Shown: in pieces, positions 1 to 8,588 of the stretch
Layout: each line of letters starts with the position of its first letter
Position numbering within the stretch: the first letter of the stretch is position 1
Origin: Dorea_A amylophila
GTDB lineage: Bacteria > Bacillota > Clostridia > Lachnospirales > Lachnospiraceae
Assembly (NCBI RefSeq): GCF_025567265.1
Contig: NZ_JAOQJW010000005.1
Location: forward strand, 111,726 to 175,725
DNA length: 64,000 nucleotides
Direction of reading: 5' to 3'
The notes under the pieces: generated by a model
Databases searched by the model: none
The model's input: only the letters and a program-made list of their open reading frames with translations
What the model was told of the DNA's origin: nothing
Made by a program: the position numbers and the translations under genes

Positions 1-3000
1 CACCAACTTATTTACGATTTCAATCTCAATAACTTGCTCATTCTCTGAAATGTTTACATCGTAAACCGTTTCATCAAGGACGAATCCGGTCGGCTGCTTG
101 ATTTCACGGATATACCAGCTTCCGTAAGGCACATTCTCAAAGGAGAAGCTGCCATCGTCGCCGGATACGGCGGTCATCAGGGCGTTTTCTTCGGTAAATT
201 CCACATCATTGCTCTTAAACAGACCAATGAGCGCACCGCCGAGTCCATCGCCGTTTTCGTCAACCTTCTTACCTGATACAGAGCCGTAGATCAGCTTATT
301 TTCCATCGGCTCACCATTATTCACTGCAATCGCTACCGTTGCAGTTTCCTGTCCCGCATATTCAAATACAACGGGATATTTTTCGCCGCTGAGCTGATAA
401 TGCTCATCAGTCGCCAGCTCTTTTACATAATAGCTGCCCAAAGGCAGGTCAGTCCCTACGGTCGCTCTGCCGTTTTCATCAAGCGTGATGATTTCAAGCA
501 GACCGTCTTTCGGAATGGAAGTGCCGCTTGCGGACACAAGCTCCTCATCGGCGAACAAGCCGAAGCTGATATTTTTGATTTCTCCGTTATTGCCGATACC
601 AAACAGTTCGTTTGTCTCCAGCGCTTTTTCAAGGCTTACCTCAACCTTCTGCCGTTCATTGACAAAGGAAGTCGCCGTTTCGGTTACAGCTACATTCTGT
701 CCGGCGTAAATGAGTTCTACGGTATGGACTTCACTGCTCAGCACCATTCCATAGCCTGCCTTGACCTCTTTTATCTCATATTTTCCGAGGTAGAGTTCCT
801 TGCTTTTTGCAAAGCCGGTTTCATCGGTCGTAACCGTATCGACCAGCTCGCCCTTGCTGTATCGGAGAGTTCCGTCAGGCGTTACCACATCTTCGGCGGC
901 ACGGATTTCATAAACGGTATCCGGCAGCCCCTGTGTTTCATAGACCGGCTGATAGATAACGGGAAGCTCCTGCCCGTTTTCATCTGTTCCGCCGCTTACC
1001 GAAACGCCGAAGAATACCTCGCCCGTTTTTTCAATGCTGATCGTGCCTTTCTGCGGCATATTGGTTTTTTCAACTTTTATCACTGTTACCCCGCTTTCCT
1101 CAGAAGAATTTTCTTCCGTGACATCAAAATAGACGGGCGTAGAATCAAGGACATATCCATAAGGACTCTGTACCTCAACGATAGAAAAGCCCTGACCGTA
1201 TGGCAGTGTTTCCGGCGTTACGAGCGAGCCGTTAGCGTCGGTATAGAAAGTGTCAACGGTTGTCGGGGTAGGATAGGTAAACTCCATCGTGATAAGATTG
1301 CCGGACGGATCATAAATCTGGAATCCTGCGCCCGCATAGGGAATGGTCTTGCCCGTTTCTGCGTCTACCTTGACTACTTGGATATAGCTTTCAAAATTGC
1401 TGTTGTTAATCAGATAGCGGTAGGTCTGGGCGTCCTTTGCGATGAATACATCAAAATCGTCCATCAGCTCCCTGCCTTCCCAGCCGGATACCTGATGAAC
1501 GGTATATGTGCCGTAAGGCATATCCTTTGTCTGTGCAAAGCCATTCTCATCGCAGATGAGCGTATCACGCTCGGATTCCTTTGCGTTCGCAAAAGAGCCT
1601 GCGGATTTGAGATACACTTCAAAAACTGCGCCTTCTTCGGGCGTTTCAATCTGTGTTTCGCCATCGTCCGTATGTTTGATAATGGCGATATTGCCCTTGA
1701 TGACCTGTTCTGTTACATCATTTGCGGTCTGGTTATGCTCGATGGTATAAAGCTCCGGCTCTGCGCCGACCTTATGGACGGTCGGATCGAGCAAATAGCC
1801 TTCACTCGGCTCCAGTTCCTTGATCGTCCAGTCCGCACCGCAGATATATTCTTTTGTGGTAAACTGACCGTTTTCATCGGTATAGTATTCATCAATGAGC
1901 TGTTCGCCTTTGAAAATCCCGTATTTTGCGCCTGCAAGCGAGGCATTGCCCTGAGCCGTTCCCGTCTCAGCGTCGCTTTTTGTGACGGTAACGGTAAACT
2001 TCTTCAGGATATTTGTGAAATTGCGGGTAGTGACCTCATTCCACTTGACGGGTGCGGTCTGATCTGCGGGAATGACATAACGGATTGCGGTATCCACTTC
2101 CTCGATGGTGTACGGCGTTGTGCCGCTGATCAGCACATCTTCAAAGGTCGCCACACCGTTTTTATCCGTAACGGCATACTCGTCCACGGCAATGCCGGAG
2201 AGCGATGTGCCGTAAAGATGGAAGGTCACGCCTTCATTGAAGTTATCCTCCGAGGATTTGATAACCTCAATATCGCCACGCTTCAGCGTGTTGTTGAAGT
2301 TGACGGTCGCAACCTGTCCCGCAACTACGGTTACTCTGCGGGACTCCTGCGGCTCGTAGCGGTCATATTCCTGCTCGGTTACGGTATATACTCCGGGCAT
2401 TAGGTTATCGACCTGAATCTGACCGCCGTTTTCTGTCTTAACGGTTTTATCAATGCCGTTGCCCTGAATACGGAAGGAAATACCGTCAACTTTTCCGTCC
2501 TCACTGGTTTTGACGATTTTCGCTGATCCATAGGAAACCTTTAACTTAAGGAATCCCTTAACCGGATCATTGACCGTCTGAGCATAGGTTACGGTATCCT
2601 GCACACCGCCGTTCGGCCCATAGATACCGTCCGTCCAAGTGATAACGCCCTTTCTCTGAGCTGTTTTCTCTGCGGTAATCGTCAGCCCATCGCTCGGCGC
2701 TTTTTCAGCAGTGATCGTCAGCTTGTTGCCGCTTACGGAGAACTGAACACCCGAATTATTGGACGAAAACTTATATCCGGAAAGGACATTGTTGCTGTCC
2801 GTCAGCGTAACCGTGTATTTAGAGCCATCCCATTTAAGCTCAATTTCCTGTGCGCTTCCCGGCGTTTTGGAAAGGAAGCTCGGCAGCTTGGAATGCTTCT
2901 GCACACTTGCAGCCATTGAATTGTAGTAGCTCATAATCTTGTCATAAATCGGGTGGCTGCGACTGATCTGATCCAGAACAGCGTCCCTGCCGCCTGTGCT

Positions 3001-3546
3001 GACCTTGTTAAAGTTTTCATCACGCTCGCCGATCACGGTTTCCCAAATGAGAAGCTGTGTAGCGACTGCGTGAGCCAGCTTATCGCCGCCCTCGTTCTGA
3101 GAACGCCACGAGGTTGAGATTGTTCCCGTATAGCCGTACTGGAAGATACGACCAATGAACAGCTTAATATCGTCAGGAGAAATGGTGCTGTTATAGGACG
3201 CAGGGTAGTTGTCCCAAAAATCCTCGCCCTTTTTGGTAAAGCTGTCTCCGGTCTGCTGCGGGACGCCGATCTCAATACAGTAGCAGATATTTCCGTTGTA
3301 CGATCCCATCGCACGGACGGTTGTATAACGGGAAGTGCCTGTTTTCCAGCCGTTCATAAAGGTAAGGCTGCCGTGTCCCCATTCGGCGTTGTAATTCGAG
3401 TCCCCATCACGGGGATATGAGATAAGGTACACATCGTCCGTTTCCTCTGCGGCATAGGCAGTCGTACCAATCCCTACAAGGGAAGTCACGCACATCAGCG
3501 CTGCAAGAAACAGCGACATAATGCGCTTTGGTTTCTTAATTTTCAT
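1..3546 (-). CDS. Thioester-domain/SpaA-repeat surface adhesin, partial
   Basis: Secreted multi-domain surface protein, probably wall-anchored. The visible 1182 codons run off the left edge, so the C-terminus, where a sortase motif would sit, is not seen. Residues 1-32 form a signal peptide ending AYA-A. Residues about 85-180 resemble a thioester (TQXA) domain: Cys88/Cys90 in CYCIEIG and Gln164 in ATQLLIWE are placed like the Cys-Gln pair that forms the covalent thioester of Gram-positive adhesins. From about residue 340 at least eight SpaA/Cna-B-like beta-sandwich repeats follow one another, each about 90-130 residues. The start is ATG 3546 with AAGGAGG seven bases upstream. It lies next to a lipoprotein and parAB, which suggests a surface or mating-contact protein of the mobile element; that role is inference. 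A long open frame on the plus strand inside it (400-2403) is a shadow. Confidence 0.9.
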   Translation of the reverse strand, partial: MKIKKPKRIMSLFLAALMCVTSLVGIGTTAYAAEETDDVYLISYPRDGDSNYNAEWGHGSLTFMNGWKTGTSRYTTVRAMGSYNGNICYCIEIGVPQQTGDSFTKKGEDFWDNYPASYNSTISPDDIKLFIGRIFQYGYTGTISTSWRSQNEGGDKLAHAVATQLLIWETVIGERDENFNKVSTGGRDAVLDQISRSHPIYDKIMSYYNSMAASVQKHSKLPSFLSKTPGSAQEIELKWDGSKYTVTLTDSNNVLSGYKFSSNNSGVQFSVSGNKLTITAEKAPSDGLTITAEKTAQRKGVITWTDGIYGPNGGVQDTVTYAQTVNDPVKGFLKLKVSYGSAKIVKTSEDGKVDGISFRIQGNGIDKTVKTENGGQIQVDNLMPGVYTVTEQEYDRYEPQESRRVTVVAGQVATVNFNNTLKRGDIEVIKSSEDNFNEGVTFHLYGTSLSGIAVDEYAVTDKNGVATFEDVLISGTTPYTIEEVDTAIRYVIPADQTAPVKWNEVTTRNFTNILKKFTVTVTKSDAETGTAQGNASLAGAKYGIFKGEQLIDEYYTDENGQFTTKEYICGADWTIKELEPSEGYLLDPTVHKVGAEPELYTIEHNQTANDVTEQVIKGNIAIIKHTDDGETQIETPEEGAVFEVYLKSAGSFANAKESERDTLICDENGFAQTKDMPYGTYTVHQVSGWEGRELMDDFDVFIAKDAQTYRYLINNSNFESYIQVVKVDAETGKTIPYAGAGFQIYDPSGNLITMEFTYPTPTTVDTFYTDANGSLVTPETLPYGQGFSIVEVQSPYGYVLDSTPVYFDVTEENSSEESGVTVIKVEKTNMPQKGTISIEKTGEVFFGVSVSGGTDENGQELPVIYQPVYETQGLPDTVYEIRAAEDVVTPDGTLRYSKGELVDTVTTDETGFAKSKELYLGKYEIKEVKAGYGMVLSSEVHTVELIYAGQNVAVTETATSFVNERQKVEVSLEKALETNELFGIGNNGEIKNISFGLFADEELVSASGTSIPKDGLLEIITLDENGRATVGTDLPLGSYYVKELATDEHYQLSGEKYPVVFEYAGQETATVAIAVNNGEPMENKLIYGSVSGKKVDENGDGLGGALIGLFKSNDVEFTEENALMTAVSGDDGSFSFENVPYGSWYIREIKQPTGFVLDETVYDVNISENEQVIEIEIVNKLV

Positions 3547-3615
3547 CTGAAATCCTCCTTGAAAAAGAAAAACGCACCGTTTTTTTCGGTGCGTCCTCAA
3601 AATGGAATATTAAAT

Positions 3616-4281
3616 TTAAGCATAGCAGATATAGATGTCGTAGATTCCGTCAGAGACTTCCTCCGCCCAAATCCATACGGCTGTGATTTCTTCGTCAGCC
3701 TTGTACCGATCCAAGCGGCTGTGAATATCCCTTTCAAGATATTTGCAGTGCGCTCCGGCTCGGATCGGATTATCCCAACAGTAAATTGCCTCGCTGTCTA
3801 ACAGAAGTCCCACACTCTGAGCGTAGCCTTTTACAAAGGAAATCCAGTAGTCAATGTCAAAGTCGGTTTCGGTTTTGCTCGGTGTTTCTTCCGTTTCAGG
3901 CGGCTCAAGCGTTTCGCTTTCTTTTGGAATATCCGGCTGCGATGTGGATACGGAATGTTCGGTCTTATCCGCTTTATCGGGCTGTTCGGCGGACTGTGCC
4001 GCCTGCCCGCTTTCAGAAACAGTCTGAGGCTGTTCGGAGCTGACCGTATCCGTTTCCGTCGTTTCTTCCTGCTTTTCCGGCTTTACTTCCTGCACGGCTT
4101 CAGGCGTTGTTTCAACCTCCTTGCTTTCCTTTCCCGCAGGTGTTTCGGATTCAGAGGTGCTTTGAACACTCTCCGAAAAAGAAAACGGCTGCGGCGTATC
4201 TTCATTCGGCGGGGCATTGTTGCAGCCTGCAAGCACAGTCAGCAAAAGAGCCAATAAAAAAACAATCGTTTTTGTTTTCAT
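3616..4281 (-). CDS. Lipoprotein with acidic linker, mobile-element cargo
   Basis: A 221-residue predicted lipoprotein. Residues 1-20 are a hydrophobic signal with lipobox LAGC, so Cys20 would be lipidated and the protein anchored outside the membrane. Residues about 22-140 are a low-complexity Glu/Pro/Thr/Ser linker. The last 80 residues look like a small folded domain containing three Cys and several Trp (for example WIWAEEV). I do not recognise the family. It lies 69 bases upstream of the giant surface protein on the same strand, so the two are probably co-transcribed and both exported. The function is unknown; a surface role in the element is inference from position only. Confidence 0.75.
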   Translation of the reverse strand: MKTKTIVFLLALLLTVLAGCNNAPPNEDTPQPFSFSESVQSTSESETPAGKESKEVETTPEAVQEVKPEKQEETTETDTVSSEQPQTVSESGQAAQSAEQPDKADKTEHSVSTSQPDIPKESETLEPPETEETPSKTETDFDIDYWISFVKGYAQSVGLLLDSEAIYCWDNPIRAGAHCKYLERDIHSRLDRYKADEEITAVWIWAEEVSDGIYDIYICYA

Positions 4282-4404
4282 TGCGTTTCACTCCTTTTCT
4301 GCCGCCATTGTAATGCGAAACAGCATTTCAGGCAAAGGTGTGAAACGAAGGTTAATCTTACATCATAGGGCATACCTCCTGTGCTTTGGAATGGTGCGTT
4401 TTTC

Positions 4405-4476
4405 TGAGATAGATTGAGTTAGGTGAGATAGCTGTAATCAGGAGAGATAGTTTTATTCTTTCGGATAGTGAGATAG
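4405..4476. repeat. GATAG direct-repeat array next to parB
   Basis: Five copies of GATAG begin at 4408, 4427, 4446, 4464 and 4472, so the spacing is 19, 19, 18 and 8 bases. Three copies are extended to TGAGATAG and one to AGAGATAG. The array sits in the gap between parB (stop at 4526) and the lipoprotein gene (start at 4281). Regularly spaced direct repeats beside a parAB pair are typical of a centromere or iteron site, so ParB binding is a reasonable guess. It is not a recognisable chromosomal parS palindrome. Confidence 0.5.
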
Positions 4477-4525
4477 TTTAGGGGTTGGAGTGTGAGGAAG
4501 GGGAAGAAGAAAAACACACTCCGCC

Positions 4526-5479
4526 TTACCTGCTGTCACGCTCGGCACGGTTTCGCAAAAACTTGTTGTAATGCTCCAGCGCCTTGCAGACATACTCCTC
4601 CGTTTGGTTGATGGGGATATTTTTCGGAATCAGGTTTCGCACCCTGTCCCCACGCAAAACAATCTTCTCACGCTGATTCGGCTTTTCCTCGCTCATAATT
4701 GCAGAGATTGCCTCCGTAGTCAGCTTGCCTTCCTCGAAAAACTTCCGCATACGGATTGCCTGATCGTGTGACGGGGTACAATCGTTTAAGTCGATTTCGT
4801 CCACCAAATCCCTCTGGCAGTCCTCGTTCAGATAGGACAGCTCAACGGCGGGGCGCATTTTAATCCTGCCCTCGTCCACAAATTCAAGCAGTTCGGGGAC
4901 AAGGTTAGTCAAGCGGATATATCGGCGAACTTGATCTTTGCTTTCGCCTACTTGTTCAGCGAGTTCACTGTCAGAACGCCCTTTTGAAAAATTAGTCGCC
5001 ACTGGCGACGCATTTTCTTTTCTCGGTCTGCCTGCCTGTCTTTTCATAGCGTCAAGCCGCATTTTATATGCGTGGGCTTTCTCCGAGGGAAGTATCTGCG
5101 ACCTTTGGAAGTTGCTTTCGACCATTAAAATCGTTGCTTCATCACGGTCGAGGTCTACCACCTCACAGCGCAGCGTTTCAAATCCGGCAAGCTCGCAAGC
5201 CCTTTTTCGCCTGTGTCCTGAAATAAGCTCGTATCTTCCGTCCTCCTTCTGCCTTACGGTAGCGGGAGTAATCACGCCACGCTCTTTGATACTTTCCACA
5301 AGCTGAAACATATCCTCATCTTCCCGCACCTGAAACGGGTGGTCGGGAAAATCGTCGATTTCCTCAAGCGGAATATCCCTGATTTTTGACAGCTTCGCTT
5401 CGTCCCTTTCCTCCTGAGAGGAAAACAGCTCATCGAGCGTGTTCGTGGGCAGCGTGAAGTCGCTCTTTCTGCCTGCCAT
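4526..5479 (-). CDS. parB: ParB/RepB-like partition protein
   Basis: A 317-residue DNA-binding partition protein, the CTP-dependent clamp family that pairs with ParA. An N-terminal ParB/Srx domain (about residues 35-140) contains SGHRRKRACE, the family's arginine-rich nucleotide-binding patch, followed by ESNFQRSQILPSEKA. A helix-turn-helix region follows (about 170-225, ELAEQVGESKDQVRRYIRL). The ATG at 5479 has AAAGGAGGTG upstream and lies inside the last codons of parA, a 50-base overlap, so the two are translationally linked. It is probably the maintenance module of the mobile element rather than chromosomal Spo0J, given the neighbouring element genes and the direct repeats just past its stop. 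Confidence 0.9.
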   Translation of the reverse strand: MAGRKSDFTLPTNTLDELFSSQEERDEAKLSKIRDIPLEEIDDFPDHPFQVREDEDMFQLVESIKERGVITPATVRQKEDGRYELISGHRRKRACELAGFETLRCEVVDLDRDEATILMVESNFQRSQILPSEKAHAYKMRLDAMKRQAGRPRKENASPVATNFSKGRSDSELAEQVGESKDQVRRYIRLTNLVPELLEFVDEGRIKMRPAVELSYLNEDCQRDLVDEIDLNDCTPSHDQAIRMRKFFEEGKLTTEAISAIMSEEKPNQREKIVLRGDRVRNLIPKNIPINQTEEYVCKALEHYNKFLRNRAERDSR

Positions 5480-6260
5480 CGGCTAACACCTCCTTTGTGA
5501 AACTGGCGTAAGCCTTAGACACCGGACTGTTCGGCTCATAGGTGTAGATACTTGTCCCTTTAGAAGATACCTCTGCGGCTTTTACGGCTGCCGGAATCAT
5601 TGATCGATATATCCTGATATGGCTGCCGAAATTCTCCCTGAGCGCTTCCACTGTGCTTTTCGCAAGATTTGTCCTTCCGTCCACAAGCGTCAGAAGAATA
5701 CCGTCGATTTTCAAATCGGCGTTTGTGTGTTTCCTCACTTTCGCAATCGTCCCCAAAAGCTGCGTCATTCCCTTAGCGGGAAGATACTGCGCCTGAACGG
5801 GGATAATCACGCTGTCCGCCGCCGTTAGAGCGTTAAAGGTAATCATGCCCAAGCTCGGCATACAGTCAATAAGGACATAATCGTACTTGTCTTTTACAAG
5901 GCTCAGATAATTCTTCAGGACGCTTTCTCGGCTCATCGCCGTTACAAGCGTCATTTCCAATGACGATAGACTGAGATTGGACGGTACAAGGTCTACTTTC
6001 TCTTTATGTTGCAGAATACCGTCAAAAGGATTTTGCTCCTGTTCCGATATGATTGCCTGAAGCTTCTCTGTCAGCGTTACGGAAAGACTGTCGGTATCCC
6101 TCCAGCCGAGGCAGGTCGTTAAATCGCCCTGCGGATCAGCGTCAATCAGAAGCACCTTTTTCCCTTGCATAGCAAGTCCGACGCCTAAATTGACCGTAGT
6201 CGTGGTCTTGCCCACACCGCCTTTTTGATTGCATACCGCAATGGTCTTGCAGTTTGACAT
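5430..6260 (-). CDS. parA: ParA-family partition ATPase
   Basis: A 276-residue ParA/Soj-type Walker ATPase that, with ParB, segregates or stabilises the element. The deviant Walker A motif KGGVGKTTT begins at residue 13; the switch motif LLIDADPQG follows near residue 38 and the Walker B-like LIDCMPSLG near 130. There is no N-terminal HTH extension, so this is the short (type Ib or Soj-like) form. The start ATG at 6260 is preceded by AAAGGAGG. It overlaps parB by 50 bases. The upstream 500 bases hold no long gene and may be a regulatory leader. Confidence 0.92.
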   Translation of the reverse strand: MSNCKTIAVCNQKGGVGKTTTTVNLGVGLAMQGKKVLLIDADPQGDLTTCLGWRDTDSLSVTLTEKLQAIISEQEQNPFDGILQHKEKVDLVPSNLSLSSLEMTLVTAMSRESVLKNYLSLVKDKYDYVLIDCMPSLGMITFNALTAADSVIIPVQAQYLPAKGMTQLLGTIAKVRKHTNADLKIDGILLTLVDGRTNLAKSTVEALRENFGSHIRIYRSMIPAAVKAAEVSSKGTSIYTYEPNSPVSKAYASFTKEVLADGRQKERLHAAHEHAR

Positions 6261-6770
6261 CTCCGGCTTTACCTCCTTTCATAGATTTCACAGCCTGCCT
6301 CAATAAGAGGCGGCTATGTAAAGACCGCAGTATTTGTTCTCAACGCCCCCTGCGGAAAGCGATTTGCTTTGTACGGGAAGCGCTAAGGTTACAGTTTGCG
6401 AAACCGTATCATAGGAATCTCACCTCTGCCGGGTACTCCGCCAGCTCCGTAGAGAAGTATCATTATCATTCTGACTGTCATTGCCGTTTCAGTAGCAAGC
6501 TGAATTTCAGGTCGGGGATTCTCGCTCATTCTCCATAAATACAATGGGAAAGTCTCGGCGTACCCACCTTCGGGCTATTCATCAGAACTAATGTCCTTAG
6601 CGCCTGACTATTCAATTTTCAAGGTACTTTGAAGGGGGAAATCCCTATCGGGAAAATAACCCCTTCACTCATTTGGACAAAGGGGGTCAAAATGCACACC
6701 CAAAATCGCCCCTTTTCCGAAAAAAATTTGAAAAAAATTTTTTTGACCTTGAAAATTGCCCTAAAAACGC
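6261..6770. other. Structured leader region upstream of parA
   Basis: There is no long gene in this half kilobase. It contains a possible 46-codon reading frame (listed separately) and a nested hairpin: TGAAGGGG at 6630-6637 pairs with CCCCTTCA at 6660-6667, with an inner TCCC/GGGA stem. Further GC-rich short stems are present around 6340-6400. Read on the minus strand this would be the 5' leader of parA-parB. A regulatory leader or untranslated RNA is possible; I recognise no known RNA family. Confidence 0.3.
6389..6529 (-). CDS. Possible 46-residue small protein
   Basis: A short frame from ATG 6529 to TAA 6389 encodes 46 residues with an arginine-rich, weakly hydrophobic middle (IMILLYGAGGVPG). 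GGAGA is present but only one or two bases from the ATG, an unusually tight spacing, so translation is doubtful. It lies in the leader of parA. No domain is recognised. It is listed because it is too short for routine gene calling and sits in an otherwise empty 500-base gap. Confidence 0.25.
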   Translation of the reverse strand: MSENPRPEIQLATETAMTVRMIMILLYGAGGVPGRGEIPMIRFRKL

Positions 6771-6808
6771 AAAAAAGCCGCCTGCTTCTCCGTAAAGAAA
6801 CAAGCGGC
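6771..6808 (-). terminator. Rho-independent terminator
   Basis: On the minus strand GCCGCTTG (6808-6801) pairs with CAGGCGGC (down to 6777) around a loop, followed directly by six T residues and then a further T-rich stretch. It lies just past the stop of the 59-residue gene at 6825, so it ends the zinc-ribbon/small-protein transcript before parA. Confidence 0.75.
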
Positions 6809-6824
6809 ATAACTACAGTTTTAT

Positions 6825-7004
6825 TTAGATGTATTGGACGGTAATTTTTTTCTTTCGTGCTTTTGTAAATTTGATAAGGACATCATCTACTGCGTCTGTA
6901 TATCTGCCTTGCGCTATCAGATTATTTTTAAGGGCGATTAACGCCTGCAAAACCTGTCCGTACTCCTCGTCATCAAGATAGATATGAAATTGCCTGTCTT
7001 TCAT
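6825..7004 (-). CDS. Small conserved mobile-element protein
   Basis: A 59-residue, highly charged protein beginning MKDRQFHIYLDDEEY and ending in a Lys/Arg-rich tail (ARKKKITVQYI). The start was placed at ATG 7004 because AAAGGAGG lies eight bases upstream; the longer open frame would overlap the upstream gene by 68 bases. The gap to the zinc-ribbon gene is only 13 bases, so they are probably one operon ending at the terminator near 6790. I have no confident family name. The beta-helix-helix look would fit a small DNA-binding or relaxosome-type protein, but that is only a guess. Confidence 0.6.
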   Translation of the reverse strand: MKDRQFHIYLDDEEYGQVLQALIALKNNLIAQGRYTDAVDDVLIKFTKARKKKITVQYI

Positions 7005-7017
7005 CAAACCGCCTCCT

Positions 7018-8418
7018 TTATTTTTTCTGTCCTTTTCTCCATTCAAAAAACCTCTGCCGGATAAACGCTGTATCCTCATCTTCATTCGAGGTTATGAAAA
7101 TATGTAAGCTGCGAAACGCTTTTTTGATTTTCATAGCGAAGTCTATTTCGCTGTTTCCTAATGTATAGGGGATTTTAATCAGTTTGATCTCCCGCTTCCG
7201 GCACAGATATGCTTTCAAGGTTTCTACATTCTCTGTCCGACTAACCGTTTCAATCGCTGCTTTTTCTTCAGGCAAATAGATTTCAAGCGGTATGCCGATA
7301 ATCTTATCCGTATCCGTCTGTACCTTTATGCGCTTCTTCGCTGCATAATACATAACTGCCAGCTTCGGAAAAACCGTCAGATAGTCTTTTTCACACACCT
7401 TACAGCCTTTTCCTTCAATCGCTCTTTCTGAAATTTTTGCCTTCCACGAGTGTCCGAGTGAACATTTCCACCACACGCTCTGCATTGAGTGCCTTGATAT
7501 TTTGTTTGGGGAAATATTTTTGTTCTTTTCGTAGTCCCATTCCGAAAGAAGATGTGCGTCCGTCGTTGCTAAATCATTATACCCTGCCATAACCGCCCGA
7601 TCCGCACAGACAGGGCATACCGTTCCTTTTACACGGGCATAAACAACAGACTGCCATTCATACCCGCACTCTCTGCACTTCCACCAGACATTTCTGCGGG
7701 ACTTTTCATTTATCATATCAGGAGTAAAGGGCAGATTCCGGTCTGACCATTCCTGTGCAAGCTGAGGGTGTGTTGTGGCGAAATCAATAAATCCTTTCAG
7801 CAGAAGTTGACCGCTGCAATAAGGACACCCGCTTCCGCCTGAACGAGTGGAAATAAGCGTGTTCCATTCGTGACCTTTGCTGCACCGCCACCATACCTTC
7901 CGATTTGCAAAGACCGTAACCATATCAGGCTTTAGTGGGTAATTTCTCTCAGACCATTCAGAAGCGATTTGAGGGCGCTGTGAGGCAAGGTCATTGAATC
8001 CTACTAAGATTTTATTATGGGAGCAATACGGACAGCCTGTGCCGTTTAACGCCCTGCTCTTAACCGTTGCTGTCCATTCGTGACCATATTTATCCCGCCA
8101 GATTACTTTCTTATGAGAGCCTGTCGTTACCATTGTCGGTTTCAGCGGATCATTCTTACTCGACCATTCATCAGCCAGTTCCGGCTTCAGCGTTGCCAAA
8201 TCATTGACGCCCTCTATCACTCTTGCGCCTGAGCAGATTGGGCAGTTTTCGCCGTTTGAACGAGCCTTAACACTGGTCTGCCATTCGTGACCGCAAGCGC
8301 CCTTCCACCAAACGACTTTGTTTGAGCCGTATGTAATCCTATCCGGTGTAAGCGGCAGGTTTTTATCCGACCATTCCGCAACAAGTTCAGGGTGTACCTC
8401 TGATAAAATATTGCTCAT
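7018..8418 (-). CDS. Five-repeat zinc-ribbon protein, possible nuclease tail
   Basis: A 466-residue protein made of five consecutive repeats of about 70 residues, each with an E-W-S-x-(K/R)-N start, a V-W-W-K/R strand, C-x-H-E-W and a C-P-x-C knuckle. This matches the treble-clef/zinc-ribbon repeat family (DUF4379 type). Repeat 2 lacks its first Cys (DKYGHEW) and repeat 4 has GYEW where the others have GHEW. The last 130 residues are different: LEIYLPEEKAAIE followed by IKLIKIPYT resembles the core strands of Vsr/PD-(D/E)XK-type endonucleases, though the usual Asp is Glu here. The start is ATG 8418 (GGAGAGGA upstream) rather than the TTG two codons earlier. It probably binds nucleic acid and is the last gene of the element before lysS. 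Confidence 0.75.
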   Translation of the reverse strand: MSNILSEVHPELVAEWSDKNLPLTPDRITYGSNKVVWWKGACGHEWQTSVKARSNGENCPICSGARVIEGVNDLATLKPELADEWSSKNDPLKPTMVTTGSHKKVIWRDKYGHEWTATVKSRALNGTGCPYCSHNKILVGFNDLASQRPQIASEWSERNYPLKPDMVTVFANRKVWWRCSKGHEWNTLISTRSGGSGCPYCSGQLLLKGFIDFATTHPQLAQEWSDRNLPFTPDMINEKSRRNVWWKCRECGYEWQSVVYARVKGTVCPVCADRAVMAGYNDLATTDAHLLSEWDYEKNKNISPNKISRHSMQSVWWKCSLGHSWKAKISERAIEGKGCKVCEKDYLTVFPKLAVMYYAAKKRIKVQTDTDKIIGIPLEIYLPEEKAAIETVSRTENVETLKAYLCRKREIKLIKIPYTLGNSEIDFAMKIKKAFRSLHIFITSNEDEDTAFIRQRFFEWRKGQKK

Positions 8419-8521
8419 ACTCAATCCTCTCCTTCCTCTGCGATTAGCTTCATTATATTGAGAAAGCGTGGATTGGTATAGTTTGCGACGGGGAGAGTAA
8501 AAACTATGAGAAAATACAGAA

Positions 8522-8551
8522 GCCCCTGAGAAGCTATACCTTCTCAGGGGC
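8522..8551 (-). terminator. Strong hairpin, likely terminator after lysS
   Basis: GCCCCTGAGAAG (8522-8533) and CTTCTCAGGGGC (8540-8551) form a perfect 12-bp stem with a six-base loop. On the minus strand it is followed by TTCTGTATTTTC, a loose T-rich tail. It lies 120 bases past the lysS stop, which fits termination of greA-lysS, although it could equally insulate the end of the mobile element. Confidence 0.6.
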
Positions 8552-8588
8552 GGTGTGAAACTAAAAATTATGCGATTTTTTTGTTACT

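Noticed and set aside
400..2403. 667-codon plus-strand open frame
   Set aside because: It lies opposite the SpaA-repeat gene, whose minus-strand translation shows signal peptide, thioester domain and repeats; the plus-strand frame has no ribosome site and a Cys/Phe-rich composition typical of a shadow.
6254..6538. 94-codon plus-strand frame upstream of parA
   Set aside because: No ribosome site, poor composition, and opposite in strand to the surrounding operon.
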